Below are positions 10,801-22,053 of a stretch of 64,000 bases of DNA, one piece after another. The stretch's first letter is position 1. Every line of letters begins with the position of its first letter. The notes under the pieces were generated by a model that was not told the origin of the DNA, did no database searches, and saw nothing but the letters and a program-made list of their open reading frames with translations. This DNA is from Sorghum bicolor (Eukaryota > Streptophyta > Magnoliopsida > Poales > Poaceae). Location: NCBI RefSeq assembly GCF_000003195.3, contig NC_012874.2, positions 61,323,768 to 61,387,767 of the forward strand. Direction: 5' to 3'. The translations under genes were made by a program, and so were the position numbers.

Positions 10801-10936
10801 TGGCGAGGGAGCCCTCGGTCTTGGGCGGGTGCTCCACCCGCGTCAGCTCTGCCGCCGACGGCGCAACTAGCAGCAACAGCAGCGCCGCCGCCGCGGCGAC
10901 AATGCCGGCGAGCAGCCGGGGCGCGGCAGGAACCAT
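7885..10936 (-). CDS. Purple acid phosphatase (low-molecular-weight plant type), seven exons
   Basis: Exons on minus: 10739-10936, 9301-9457, 8944-9054, 8624-8742, 8394-8522, 8243-8310, 7885-8122. Together they give 339 residues, normal for the short plant PAP3/7/8/17-like class. Residues 1-29 are a signal peptide (Ala/Leu-rich), so the enzyme should be secreted or vacuolar. All five metal-ligand blocks are present in order: GDWG (D51), GDNIYDDG (D84, Y87), GNHD (N122), VGHHP (H214-H215) and GHDHC (H249, H251). A functional Fe-metal phosphomonoesterase is therefore expected. Six introns are GT-AG except the one between exons 5 and 6, which reads GC-AG. The C-terminus ends in eleven consecutive Glu followed by DVD, which is unusual. 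A TATA box lies ~120 bp upstream. Intron 1 (1.28 kb) contains a Stowaway-like MITE. The usual role of such enzymes is phosphate release from organic esters; the substrate is not readable here. Confidence 0.93.
8311..8393 (-). other. GC-AG intron in the phosphatase gene
   Basis: The reading CTTGAG|GCATGT ... ACGCAG|GCACGC joins ILE to ARGVDMY in frame, and the spacing between VGHHP and GHDHC then matches the family. No GT donor nearby gives an in-frame join. The donor AG|GCATGT is close to the known GC-donor consensus AG|GCAAGT. Confidence 0.75.
10039..10185. mobile_element. Stowaway-like MITE in phosphatase intron 1
   Basis: Degenerate inverted termini (CTCGCTCGGTTCCAAATTGT on the left, ACAATTTAGAATGGAGATA on the right) resemble the CTCCCTCCGTYCC ends of Stowaway elements. 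The TA duplication is not preserved. Confidence 0.5.
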
Positions 10937-11053
10937 CACCGAGAATGTATCGCCGATTTGATAGCTCTAGGTGGATGGAGGGGAGCACATATGATGGAGA
11001 TGATGTATACGGCCGGTCGAGCGTGTGTTTTCAAGCGAGACCAGCTCCCATGA

Positions 11054-11060
11054 ATTTATA
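11054..11060 (-). promoter_or_regulatory. TATA box of the phosphatase gene
   Basis: Minus strand reads CCTATAAATTC about 118-124 bp upstream of the ATG at 10936. Confidence 0.6.
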
Positions 11061-12389
11061 GGCTCGATCGTGGCGCCAATCCAATAGGTGGCCGTTGATC
11101 GATCAGTTAATGTGTGCGGCTGCACGTGGGCCCGGAGCGTCGGTTAGGGATAAAAGAGTGTGGTGGCCGGGATAAGGCTGGTGGCCAGCGAGGCCGTGGG
11201 TTGCATTAACATTGCATCGTACAGCTGCTGTACTTGTTCCGGCATTGAACCAAGTTGGTGCGTGCGTGTGGAACACCAAGGTCTTATTCAAGGAACGTGC
11301 GTGTGTGGTTTGCAGTTAAGTCACATTTGCGACTAACCCACTCCACGCGGTGAACACATATGAATGAGTGAATTGGTTAAACATCTTATGTATCCGTCTA
11401 CATTTCATCCTCTTATTTGTTATAAATTATAAGATGTTTTCACTTTTTTAGAGACACATAGCTCTGACTATGTACTTAATTATATATACTATGTCTAGAT
11501 ATATAAATAAACTAATGTATATCTAGAAAAACAAAATATTTTATATTTTGAAATGGAGGAAGTACTTGGTAGCTTATATTCTTTAATAAAATTAATTAAG
11601 GAACAAATTTCTTTCACCGCCTCCCTCACACTCGCATAAATTTATTTGTTCCACACTCCTAGATTCCCACTCCTCTCGATTTATCATTGATTTCTCAATC
11701 ATCCCTAGCTTGTTGCTTAAATCACTTAGGTCGGCTGACCAACACCCTCTTGTTTCATCTTGAGCTTCTTACCTCTCAGTCGTAGCGCTCGTCTGTCGAC
11801 CCTCACTCCCAGGGCCTTCAACTTCTTCTTCCATCCTCAATATGCCATCTCTCGCTTCTCACTTTACTCTCATGCTGATCTAGGGTTTATTATCTAGGGT
11901 TTATGGGTTATTAGCTAGGGTTTATGGTTTAGCTTTGGATTAAAGGAAAAAACCTAAGTTACACAATTAAAAAAATCTAAGTACATAACATAATTATAGA
12001 AACACACAATTCATTAGAAATATATAGATGTGAAAAAAATAAATTGAGAAACAAGGAGAGATATTGAAGTAAAAAACCAAAGTACCACATAATTGAAAAA
12101 AACCAAATCTACATTTCTCTCTCTACATAAATATACAAGAACACACCATTAATTCGATCTTGCATAAATTAGCTAAAATTGAGAAGCAATCATGAAAATG
12201 GAGAGAGAAGAGGCATTATCCAACCATCTTGAGCAACCTCATCTAACCATCTTAAGAAATAAAGACAAGAAGCTAGTTATTCTTCTCCCACACTCATGGT
12301 GAAACCCTAGATCCAAAAAGTTGCTCTAATTGAGCATTAATGTGGAAATTGAGGCAATAGGGACATAAACTAACATTTTTTGGCAACCT
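11061..12389. other. Phosphatase promoter and AT-rich intergenic sequence
   Basis: No gene seen. A decayed Stowaway-like segment lies about 11370-11565 (ends resembling CATCCTCTT... and ...GAAATGGAGGAAGTA). A short tandem of TAGGGTTTAT units is at about 11880-11935. From about 12200 rightward the sequence begins to match the CACTA-like element at 21102-22053 in the opposite orientation. Confidence 0.5.
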
Positions 12390-12867
12390 CCTTCCATGAA
12401 ATCAAGATCAAAACCTTCCATATTGTATTTTGTGAAATCTGGACCTCTAAAATCGCCTCGAACGGAAGGTTGCTGCGAGATACAGTGCTGCTTGGGGAGG
12501 AAGAAGGGGTATTTATACCCAAGAAATCACAAGCGGTTGGATAAAACAACTGCCTGTGTAAATTTAATAGCCGCCTGCCTGTGTAAATTTAATAGCCGCC
12601 TATGTAAATGTAACATTTACACAAGCGGACAGCTTAAGACAGCCGCCTGTGAAAATGCATTACAACAGGTGGTTGTCTTAAGAAAGCCGCCTGTGTAAAT
12701 GTAACATTTACACAAGCGGCTTGCTTAAGACAACCGCCTGTGGTAATGTGTTTTCACAGGCGGTTGGCAGTTCTGACACCGCTCTTTTTATACCACAGAC
12801 ACGTGATAACCAAAACCGCCTGTGGTATAAAAAAGGGGCGTCGGCGTTGTACCTTTTTCTACTAGTG
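12390..12867 (-). mobile_element. CACTA-like element end with ACAGGCGG subterminal repeats
   Basis: The right terminus reads TTTTTCTACTAGTG, so the element begins CACTAGTAGAAAAA on the minus strand. Multiple inverted copies of CCGCCTGTG(T/G)AAATG lie at 12540-12830. The stretch 12390-12500 is homologous, in reverse, to 21480-21600. The other terminus was not located. Confidence 0.7.
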
Positions 12868-13864
12868 CACACCTCTTATTTCATCCTCGGCCTAGCTTAC
12901 TCCTTTCCATCCCGCTTTCACTTCTTGTTACATCCTTAGTCTATCGTCTCTTATTACTACCCATATTGTTTTCACAGCTTATTCTATCTTCCATCTATCT
13001 TCTCCCATTCCTACCCTTATTGTTTTCCTGACAAGCAAACGTAGAGCACGACAGGAGTCGATCGGTTACACCTTATATGTGTAAAAAAAAAAACCTACGC
13101 TAGTATCTCACCCCTTATATTGCAGGCTGACTAATTGAGCCCGTTTGTGCCCTGACTTGATATGCACGGGGACATGTGGCTTGCCTTTCACCATTCCTAA
13201 CCTCACACCATTTGGGGGAAATAGCCACGTATTTATCCGAATTAATTTTGCATACAAACTTAAAATTTTAGTAATAAGGTTAGGCTAAGCCTCGGTTACT
13301 AAATCAAATAAAGCTGTACATCTTTCCTGCTGTAATTAATTCATGAGCTGAGCATGTTGTTTTTCTGAAATGCTAGACAATTGGGCGGACAAATTAACCG
13401 GTGTAGTTATTCTAGTTGCCCATAGTTTTATTCTCTTATTATTACAAGTTCCTACATGCTCGGTATAGTATCTTGGTAGATGAAAATATAGAAATCGAAG
13501 ATCGCAAATGAAAGCGCGTAAGAAAGTTTGGTAGCTCGATGGAGTGACGCATTGTATTTCTCTCATTGATCGTTGGGATAGGTTATATTACGTGATACGA
13601 ACGTACGTGATTTTGCGTGAGTTGCAACAAAAAGTACAGCAATCCAGCCGTAAAGCCGGGTTGATTGATATCTGTTGTTGTTGGATGTAATACAGCCATG
13701 CCGTTACGTATAAGTACGTAGCTACCACTATAGCTTGGCTTGCGGGCACATTACAACAACTGCACGTATGTTCGTATGCGATGCACGCACCTCAATATTA
13801 TATTGATTGATAGTATTTCCGCCCTGAGAAAGGTTCAATTCTCGACCTATCTATTATAGTTAAA
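12868..13864. other. Intergenic sequence
   Basis: No gene, element end or RNA gene recognised. Confidence 0.5.
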
Positions 13865-16800
13865 TTATGTATAGATATATACGTTATAAAAATAAATTTT
13901 ATGACGACTCCAACACTTGTTTTGGCACAAAAAAATGTGATACATATTTGTAAACTTGGTTTGAGTCGTCACTGTATCCCCACCTGATTCCATTCTACAC
14001 GGGTGGGTGGAAGGGTGCAAAGCACCTATTGTAAAAATGACCTTGGGGATTATAGAAGTACTGACAGGTGGGAGAGGAAAGATACTACAGCAACACCACC
14101 ACCAACAATATTTAACGGATACAAGAAAACCAACATGAGGACTCAAGGATAAGCATGGGCGTAAGCCGAAAGACATCAACCGATTGAGCTCCCACCGAAT
14201 AGAATACTCGCTGGTAGCTACGCCACTCCACTGCCGCCCTCCATCTGAGGACCAACAAATGGAATGAGGACTAAGAATGGTGATAGACACGCAAGCCTAG
14301 GATCACCGAACACGGCAACCTCCTTTGAAGCTAATGGTGACACCTACTACACTTTCGGGCCCATGTACCATCATTCAATGCCATCCACAGGGTGGAAACC
14401 TTGGATGGGAATGCCGGTAGCAGTGGAAACACCACCCAGTATAACATTGCGTGGCACCATCAAGGAGAGCACGACGGAGTCGAGACGTCAGAGGTGAACA
14501 CTCGTCAAAACAGTCTCACACAAGAGGGGAGCAAGGATTAACAAGCCACAAAGGGTGGCAAGGCACAACCAGAGAGAGCACAACGTTGTGGCAGGCTCGA
14601 CGTGGGGGAGGGGGGCAAGCGTGCTTGTGTCGATGCCTTTAAGAATGAAATGACGTCCACGGACGCCATCATTGATGACCATGGCACCAGGCTTGTAAGT
14701 GCTTTCGCCCTATGATCTGCACAGAAACAAGTCAAAGTTGAGTAGCACTACTAGAGCTTTTGGGGTAGGGCAGTGCAGCTTGAGTGCTCCAGTGATGCCT
14801 TTAGGAAGGGGACTAACATCCATAGACACCATCGTCATTATGACAACAATAGAGAAGGATTTTCATCCTAGAAGATACTACCCACGCCGTCCGGTAGCCT
14901 ACCACGTCATCGCCGCCTATCACAAGAGCAGCACCTCCAGTAGCAGCGGCTTGGGACGCATGCGCCGACAGTCCTGCCAGGAAGCACCGCTGCCAACTGG
15001 ACTTAGTGATGATGAATAGTGCCCAAAGGGGACCAATGGAGCCTGTAGACTCCTATCCCGCTACCAGATCTCGCCACTGTGGCCTGGCCCTCTCTAGCTA
15101 TGGCCTGGCTGCTGCACAAGAGGCCATTGGAGGCCACTTGCCATGACTTTCAACTGCGCAATGTTAGGAAGGAATCATAGCCATGGTCACGGGGGACCAC
15201 GTGGAAAGGGGTGTGGATAGCAGCCTCACATATGGCATGAGCGCCAGCGATGCAACCTCGCGTACGCCGTGAACACCACCGACGTAGGTCATGTGTGCCA
15301 CCTCTAGCCCTGGCCACGCTAGGCTTGGAGGCGCCTGCACACCAAGCCCACCGACCACCAGTAGGATGTAGCCAAGCATATGGGCTTCGACCTATTGATG
15401 TTGAGCCCGAACACAAGGTTTGGGCGTGGGCAGGGCAGGTAGCAAAGTGAATCGCAGGTACGCGGCCACCCTCTTTTTGACGTGCTGGCCAGTGAAGAAT
15501 AAGTCATTTGGACATGGCCCTAAGCACATGCTTGGCCACCTTCATACTCCACAACCTATACTCATGCAGGATGTAGCCATGGCATGCCCCGAACGCTGAG
15601 CAGCTAGATCCGAGAAGGGAGCACTGAATCTGGGGCCAGAGGACACAGATCTGGCGTCGCTGGCCACCCTGCTCACCTATCCTTGCGGTTGCTGTGCTCG
15701 AGTTCAACATGGGAAAAGGAGGTGGAAAGTGCTCTAGAGGGAGGCCTTGTTTGGCACTCCCGTGGGCCGCTGCCATCGCTCGCTAGCGAGGAGGGTTGCT
15801 AAAAGGTGGGGGAACATAAAAGAGAAGAACACCATCGCCATTGAACGCGGAGTGTTCAAATGGTTAGGCACCACTAAGAATGAGAAGTTAAGGCCACCCA
15901 GGGAATGGGAGGTGGGTTTGCCTGCACGGAGTACCAGCTACAGGTGGAACTCCTACAGGCACTCGCCATATCAGGTGTTGCCCTTACTGCGGCGATTCTA
16001 GTGACCACAACTGCTAATGCCACTATAGTGGTGGATGTGAGTGGTAAGCAGCAGATCCGATGGAGGAGCTAGTGGTGAAAAGGGCAGACTAGGAGGTGAC
16101 CATCGAGTCATGAACTTCAAGAGCAACTAGGTCTAGAGGAAAGTTGTGAGCATTACGTTCGGGCCAGTCGCCGCTCCTTCAAGATGAGCGTGTTACATGG
16201 CAAAGGTGGGCAGAACTGTGATGCTGGACAAAGTGTTTGTTGTTGTTGAAACCGAGGGTTGAGCCCACACAAGAGGTCACAATTCAGGCTCCAAGGTGGT
16301 GTCGCCAACATCACACGGGGAGTTGATGACTTTCATGCGCTTGCATTAGTAGTTGACATAGGGGGACTTGTGGCATGGGCAGATGTCATGGGTCTTCTTT
16401 GTTGGCCTATAATTGGCCCTCGACGGCTTTCCGCGTGGCACATGCCGTCGGTCCAGGCTCCATTGCTAGGTCGAGGATGTCATCGGAGATATACTCAATT
16501 GATAAACTACACCAACTTGTAGTTAGGATGCTAGAGCTCTAGGGTGATCAACACATAGGTCTTGATGTTGACATTGGTATAGGCTTCACATTAGTAGAAA
16601 CAAACTATTGGGGCATGTTTCGTGACATGACATTGCCACTAGCACCGAGGTCGACGAGGTGGTGATGCCAGAGGTCACAGAGTTGGTTCTCGACATGGCA
16701 GGGATCATCAATTGGGGAGGTTGCAAGTCAAGGTGATGAGGTGGAGGGCCATGCTATGTGTGGGGCTTGAGGATGCTGCTCTGGGATAGCGGAGAAGTGA

Positions 16801-17060
16801 AGGTGCTCTGGTAGTGATTTGTACAGGCGCCTGCGCAGGGGTGGCTGGGCTAACTGCCCCTACCAACCCTCATGAGCTGCCCCTACAAATCATGTGTGTA
16901 GTAGTTAGTGGTGATAAGAATGGGTGTACGCGCAACGGGATGGTTTAGTGGTGGGGGAGGGTGCACACTACAGGGGATGAGGTGCAACCGTAAGACGCAT
17001 GGGAGTAAGGGCACCATAGTATAGTGAAGAGACGTCTGAGTTGGGAAAAAACTAAGCAGA
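13865..17060. other. GC-rich block of unknown origin
   Basis: About 3.2 kb with higher GC than the surroundings and many short open frames on both strands. None exceeds ~140 codons or shows a recognisable motif or splice pattern. It most resembles a decayed transposon interior. No LTR, TIR or TSD was found. Confidence 0.35.
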
Positions 17061-17464
17061 TACAATGAATTGGGGGAGCACCTTATCCTCCCTTGGCTCA
17101 GCTGACCTTTCATATATATTAGTCAAGAACACACCTTCTGCTTCAAGTTGCATGACCAATATGAATACAATGCATATACTACGATGCTCAAATGAAACAA
17201 CAAGGGCAAATAACTTGGCCAGTACAACCTTTTTAACTCAAAACCACAACATATATTAGTATTGATGCAACCGAGACCTAAGCAATAGAAACCATCTTAT
17301 TTTTCAAGGACCATCCAAGATCCTTACACACAAACACCACAACATATTATAGTTTACTGACCTCAATCCTCATCATAAAGGATTAGATTAATAAACAGAA
17401 ATAAAAGTTCTTCATGCAGAAGTACATATTCGTATTGTCATATAACCGTGTGAACCTTTGCTAG
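17061..17464. other. 3' flank of the first CASP-like gene
   Basis: AT-rich, no separate gene. It probably includes the 3' UTR. Confidence 0.5.
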
Positions 17465-18185
17465 CTACTTTGAAGAAACTGAAATCATGATCATGACCAC
17501 AGTGCAGACGGCGGCTGCTAGGAGCAAACCACATGAGGCGTCGAAGGAGGTGTAGAATTTTCTATGACCAGAGTCAAAAGATTTTCCATTAATTCGCTGA
17601 TTGTCAACTACAAGACCGAGTCCAGCGGCACCTCCCGAGGTTAACAGTGCGCAAAGTACCTGAACAATGCATACATCCATCAGGTAAAAACAACAAGTGA
17701 TGAACTGTAATATTTACAGAAGAACTTTACACTGATATCTTGATGATGAATTCACACAATTTTAGAATAAAGTAAGGGAAGGCTTACAACATCCATGAAG
17801 ATGAGGAACCATGCAAAACCGGTGCCTCCAATTCGCTGCCCTTGGACGACAGCAATTGCTGCCACAGAAATTAACACCAGAGTGTAGGCACACCCAATGG
17901 CAGCTACGGACAGGACATACCTGAAAACATTACAAATCACAGTTAAATGTTATACATAACTCCCATATACAGTGACTGCAAACGAAACCACCCTCACCTA
18001 TACGTGTAAAGATCTTGGAAGCTCATGTCATGTATCTGGCCGAAGTCTTCATCAAGCAAATAGATTAGGTCATATTCAGTTCTAGCTGTTGTTGCCATGA
18101 CGACAACAGATGCTGCGAGGATGGCTAGGGTGATGACACGAGTGACTAGGGTTGCCATGGCATGACCTCGAGCTCTAGGGGCCAT
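17465..18185 (-). CDS. CASP-like membrane protein (CASPL), copy 1
   Basis: Exons 17998-18185, 17788-17920 and 17465-17659 (188, 133 and 195 nt) join in frame at canonical GT-AG introns to give 171 residues. Four hydrophobic segments are visible: about 15-33, 64-86, 100-124 and 149-169, with short cytoplasmic ends. An Arg precedes/enters TM1 (TRVITLAIL) and an Asp lies in TM3 (FLIFMDVV), as is typical of the CASP/MARVEL-related DUF588 family. Family members form plasma-membrane scaffolds; true CASPs organise the Casparian strip, while the roles of most CASPLs are unknown. Exon sizes and phases are the same as in the two copies at 35966 and 53166, but the protein is clearly diverged, so it is the older paralogue. 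A TATA box lies 58-64 bp upstream of the ATG. Confidence 0.9.
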
Positions 18186-18242
18186 TTTTGTGCCTTATTT
18201 GAGATGCTATGTGCTTGCATTGCAATAGTTGTTGTCATAAGG

Positions 18243-18249
18243 ATTTATA
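18243..18249 (-). promoter_or_regulatory. TATA box of CASPL copy 1
   Basis: Minus strand reads TTGTATAAATCC upstream of the ATG at 18185. Confidence 0.6.
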
Positions 18250-18572
18250 CAAGTCCGCAATCTGCATGCAACCTCGCTTCATTCATTGGAAATAACGAGA
18301 AGTTAAGTTCAAGGAAAGTACAACTACAAGGACACAGTACATTTGGATGAAATCTATCGCTCCTTGTTTAGGTCGTCATGTCATTAGACAGCTCAACGGG
18401 ATGGAGATGCCTTGAGTCTGAAGCTGCGTATAATTAATCACAACAAATCAACAATGCTAATTTGGCCGACCAATTAATCAACCCTTTAACGAGAATATAT
18501 ATAATATTTGGTCGCATTCATCTAAATGGTTGCAAACAAACAATAGTGGTGCAACAAAGATACTACCATATA

Positions 18573-18830
18573 CTCTTGCTCTGTCCCATAAGGAAAGTCA
18601 TTATTGATTTGTCCTATGTCAAAGAAGTATGTGAAAATTGACCTAGTTCATGTCAACATAAATAATGTAGCACCAAACAGACATATATTATGAATTTATA
18701 TTTTGTGATGAATTTAATGACATTTAGGATTATTTGGTACCATATATCCCTTATTTTATAAACATAGTCAAAGTTAAGATGGATTGATTTCGATCAAAAC
18801 AGGTTTGGCTTTTTTTGGAGATGCAGGGAG
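18573..18830. mobile_element. Stowaway-type MITE, TSD TA
   Basis: Starts CTCTTGCTCTGTCCCA, ends GGAGATGCAGGGAG, and is flanked by TA on both sides (18571-18572, 18831-18832). Termini resemble the CTCCCTCCGTCCCA Stowaway consensus in degenerate form. No coding capacity. Confidence 0.7.
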
Positions 18831-18832
18831 TA

Positions 18833-19961
18833 GTTTAGATACATGTTTTTGTTGATGCAACTAAATACGTACATTACACATTAACCTATACCTTAACAAT
18901 AAAAAGACAAAATTTCTCTCTCTTTTTTTGGTCTGCGCCTTTTTTTGTCAAGCCCATTCACTCAACTTGTCCGGCCCACAAGCTCTGAGACCCAACAAAC
19001 ATGCATGCTCGTCTTCGGCTCACTCACACCAGCCGAACGCACCTAGCAGGCGAGGGACTAAAACTATGGACTCCATTGTTTAAATAGGAACGGCTTACCA
19101 CCACACTACAAGAACTCATGTGATGTCTAATGAACTTTTGTTATTTAGCCTTGTTAACACCTTCAAATATTTACGTTGAAACACCACTATGGTTGGCAAG
19201 ACAAAAAAGCCTATGAAAACATGGTATCGCATATATTAGAATAATCCGGCAAAAAAATACAAAAAAAATTGAAATCATAGTATGTCAGAAGTTGCAAATC
19301 ACGCATTTTTTCGCGCAAATATCGCGCGCTTCGTAGCCGGTGGGATTTGAACTCAAACCTCACCGTCACGTCACGCATAAGCATAACCTCCTCTACCACT
19401 CTACTCATCACTAACTTATGTCTATATTTGAGTTTAATTCCCCCATATTATCCTAAACCGAGCATACATTGATTATTTGAGAACGGATTCAAATGGAAAA
19501 GTTGTCAATTATAAAGTTTTATCACTTTTCAAGATCTACAACTTTTATATTGGTTGTTTCTCTATCCGAGGTCATTTACAAAATTTGAATTTCAAATTTG
19601 TTAGAGTCAAACGTAGTTTTCGATGACAAGATGATCTCAAATTAAAAAATTATCAACTACAAAGTTTCGTAACTTTTCGAGATCTACAACTTTTATTTTG
19701 GAAGTTTTTTTAAACAAATTAATTTAAAAAGCTTAAAAAATTCAATTTCAAATTATTTATATAGACGGTTTTCTTAAACAACTGCCTATAAAAACTAATT
19801 TTTAGTGACGTTTTTTAATTGAAACCGCCTATAAAAAAATTCACCGCCATGCATAGAGCTTTTTTTACTAGTGTTGACCTTACCATGCAGGAAGTTAATG
19901 GAAAAGTTCCAGAACACCGTAATATAGAGTTAGATGAAACACAAATATCATAAAAGCTAGT
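18833..19961. other. Intergenic with a CACTA-like relic ending at 19873
   Basis: From about 19470 there are ~120-130-bp units containing GATCTACAACTTTTAT and TCAAATT words. They are followed by GACGGTTTTCTTAAAC / GAAACCGCCTATAAA repeats and a terminus TTTTTTTACTAGTG at 19873. The same architecture recurs at 36790-37713 and 54010-55221. No gene is seen. Confidence 0.5.
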
Positions 19962-20200
19962 AGCCATGGGTTAACTTTCTTCGGGGCCGCCCGGCCACTT
20001 GTGCGCGTGGGTCATGGCGGAGATCCAGGCGTGCTAGTTCTTATAATCTGACTTGGATGTATATATATGTAGTTCACCACACGCCTTGGATGCTGGTTAG
20101 CAGGTTGATGAACAGGAGCTGACGCTCAAAAGGAAAATGGGAAAAAATAAAAGAAACACTACACCTATGCCTGTCCGGCAGATGCTTAGTCTGATGCCCG

Positions 20201-20613
20201 TGTTAGTTCAGGATCACGATTAGACACTGTATGTGGTTTGGTTTAAAGAAGAAAAATGAAGAACAGATGAACACAGGATTTTGGGAACGTCCAGGTGACC
20301 CCCCGGGAACAGCGCCCTTTTTCACCTTTGATTCACCAAGATACAATTCGCCTAACCGGCTTACACGAGATATCCTCCACACCTCACACACCCAGCTCTT
20401 ATACCCGAGCTTAACGCACACGTCTAACAAACTCAAAACAGAAAACGCACGCGATACATATCACTGAAAAACACACGGTTTAGAATACTCCGGAACGTGG
20501 GCGCGGTCACCACGCCACCCCGAACGGCCACCACCATTCAGCTCCGAATTCCCTGGCTTGGGCTGCTCCTGACCATCCATCAGTGACTCCATGCTGCCAG
20601 GCTTACTCCAACA
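20201..20613 (-). repeat. Copia 3' LTR
   Basis: 413 bp, nearly identical by eye to 33820-34239. A few small indels and substitutions are visible. Confidence 0.93.
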
Positions 20614-20625
20614 GACTCCCCCCTA
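20614..20625 (-). promoter_or_regulatory. Copia polypurine tract
   Basis: On the minus strand a TTAGGGGGGAGTC run lies directly against the 3' LTR. It overlaps the stop codon of the polyprotein. Confidence 0.8.
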
Positions 20626-21101
20626 AGCCTGACAAGCGCCAACTTCCCTGACACCAAACAAATGCCTCATAACTGAAAGCTTCACCGCAGACATGGTCTT
20701 GGTTAACACATCAGCTTTCTGCTCTTCTGTACACACTCTCTTGACAATGATCTGTCCTCTCTCGATGCACTCCCTGATGAAGTGGTACTTCAAGTCAATG
20801 TGCTTGCTTTTACCATGGAAAACAGAGTTCTTCATGAGAGCTATTGCAGAGTTATTGTCCACATAGAGTATGACAGGCTTTGCTTCTTTTCTGGTGATTT
20901 CACTGAGCAAATTCCTCAGCCATAAAGCTTGCTTTGCAGCTGCTGTGGCTGCCATAAACTCAGACTCACAGGAAGACAGAGCCACTGTCTTTTGCTTCTG
21001 TGAGCACCAAGTCACCAAATTCTCATTGAGGTAGAAAGCCATACCTCCTGTGCTTCTCCTCTCAACTGTGTCTCCACTATGATCACTATCTGTGTACCCC
21101 A

Positions 21102-22053
21102 CACTAGTACACAGAGGTTCTAAGCCGGTGGGGGTAAAACATTACTACAGGCGGTTTTAGTTATAATCCGCCTGTGTTGAAAATTTGTACGGCTAGAATT
21201 GAAAACCGCCTGTATAAAAGGCTCAGTACAGGCGGTTATTGTAAGAAAACCGCCTGTGTAAATGGTCCATTTACACAGGCGGTTCAGTTATGTGAACCGC
21301 CTGTGTTAATAGATTTACACAGGCGGTTCACATAACGGAACCGCTTGTGTAAATGGACCATTTACACAGACGGTTCAGTTATGCGAACCGCCTGTGTTAA
21401 TCTATTAACACAGGCGGTTCACATAACAAACCGTCTGTGATTTATCTTCCTATAAATACCACTAGCCCCTTCTTCCTCCTCGGGCAGAACTGTAGCTCGC
21501 AACCACCTTCCATTGCAGCCCATCTTGGAGGTCCAGATTTTTCAAAATACAAGGGGGGAGGTTTTGATCTTCATTTCTTGGAAGGAGGTGGCTAAGAAAG
21601 GTTAGTTGATGCCTCTAATGCCTCTTTTTGTGCCCTCTTGCTCAATTTGAGCTACTTTTTGGATCTAGGGTTTCACCATGAGAGGGAGAGAGTAGAATAG
21701 CTAGGTATGGTCTATTTTGCTCAAATAAAGTTGCTTAAGATGGATATATGATGTCTCTCCTATCTTCTTTTTTATGTTTCCTTCTCTAATTTGTGAATCC
21801 AAGAAATATATATGTAGTAGTTTCCATGAATGGTGTTTCCATGCTTGGGAAGGGAGAGAAAGATAAGTTTTCTTTTTAGTTTTTTAAATTATATGGTTTA
21901 GGATGTTATTTTTTATGTAAATTTGATTTAATTATGCGATAAGCATTTTTTATATATGAGGTTGCTTCAGATGTTGCCTCTCCTCTCACCATTTCCATGT
22001 TTCCTTCTCAAATTTTTTAGTGATATAATATATTTAGTTTCAATCAACAGTGG
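21102..22053. mobile_element. CACTA-like element inside copia RNase H, TSD CCA
   Basis: Begins CACTAGTAC and ends ...CAACAGTGG. CCA at 21099-21101 and 22054-22056 is a 3-bp duplication, since removing one restores the KLVGYTD codons. The left third (21150-21440) is an array of ACAGGCGGTT / AACCGCCTGT inverted repeats separated by ~20-25 bp. The terminal match is short (CACTA against CACTG), so the right end may be altered. Homologous sequence lies at 12390-12867. No open frame. Confidence 0.75.
21150..21445. repeat. Array of ACAGGCGGTT inverted repeats
   Basis: At least ten copies of ACAGGCGGTT or its complement AACCGCCTGT alternate in orientation, with GTTAT and AAATGGACCATTT spacers. Long hairpins are possible. 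Subterminal repeat arrays of this type bind transposase in CACTA elements; that role here is inference. Confidence 0.8.
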
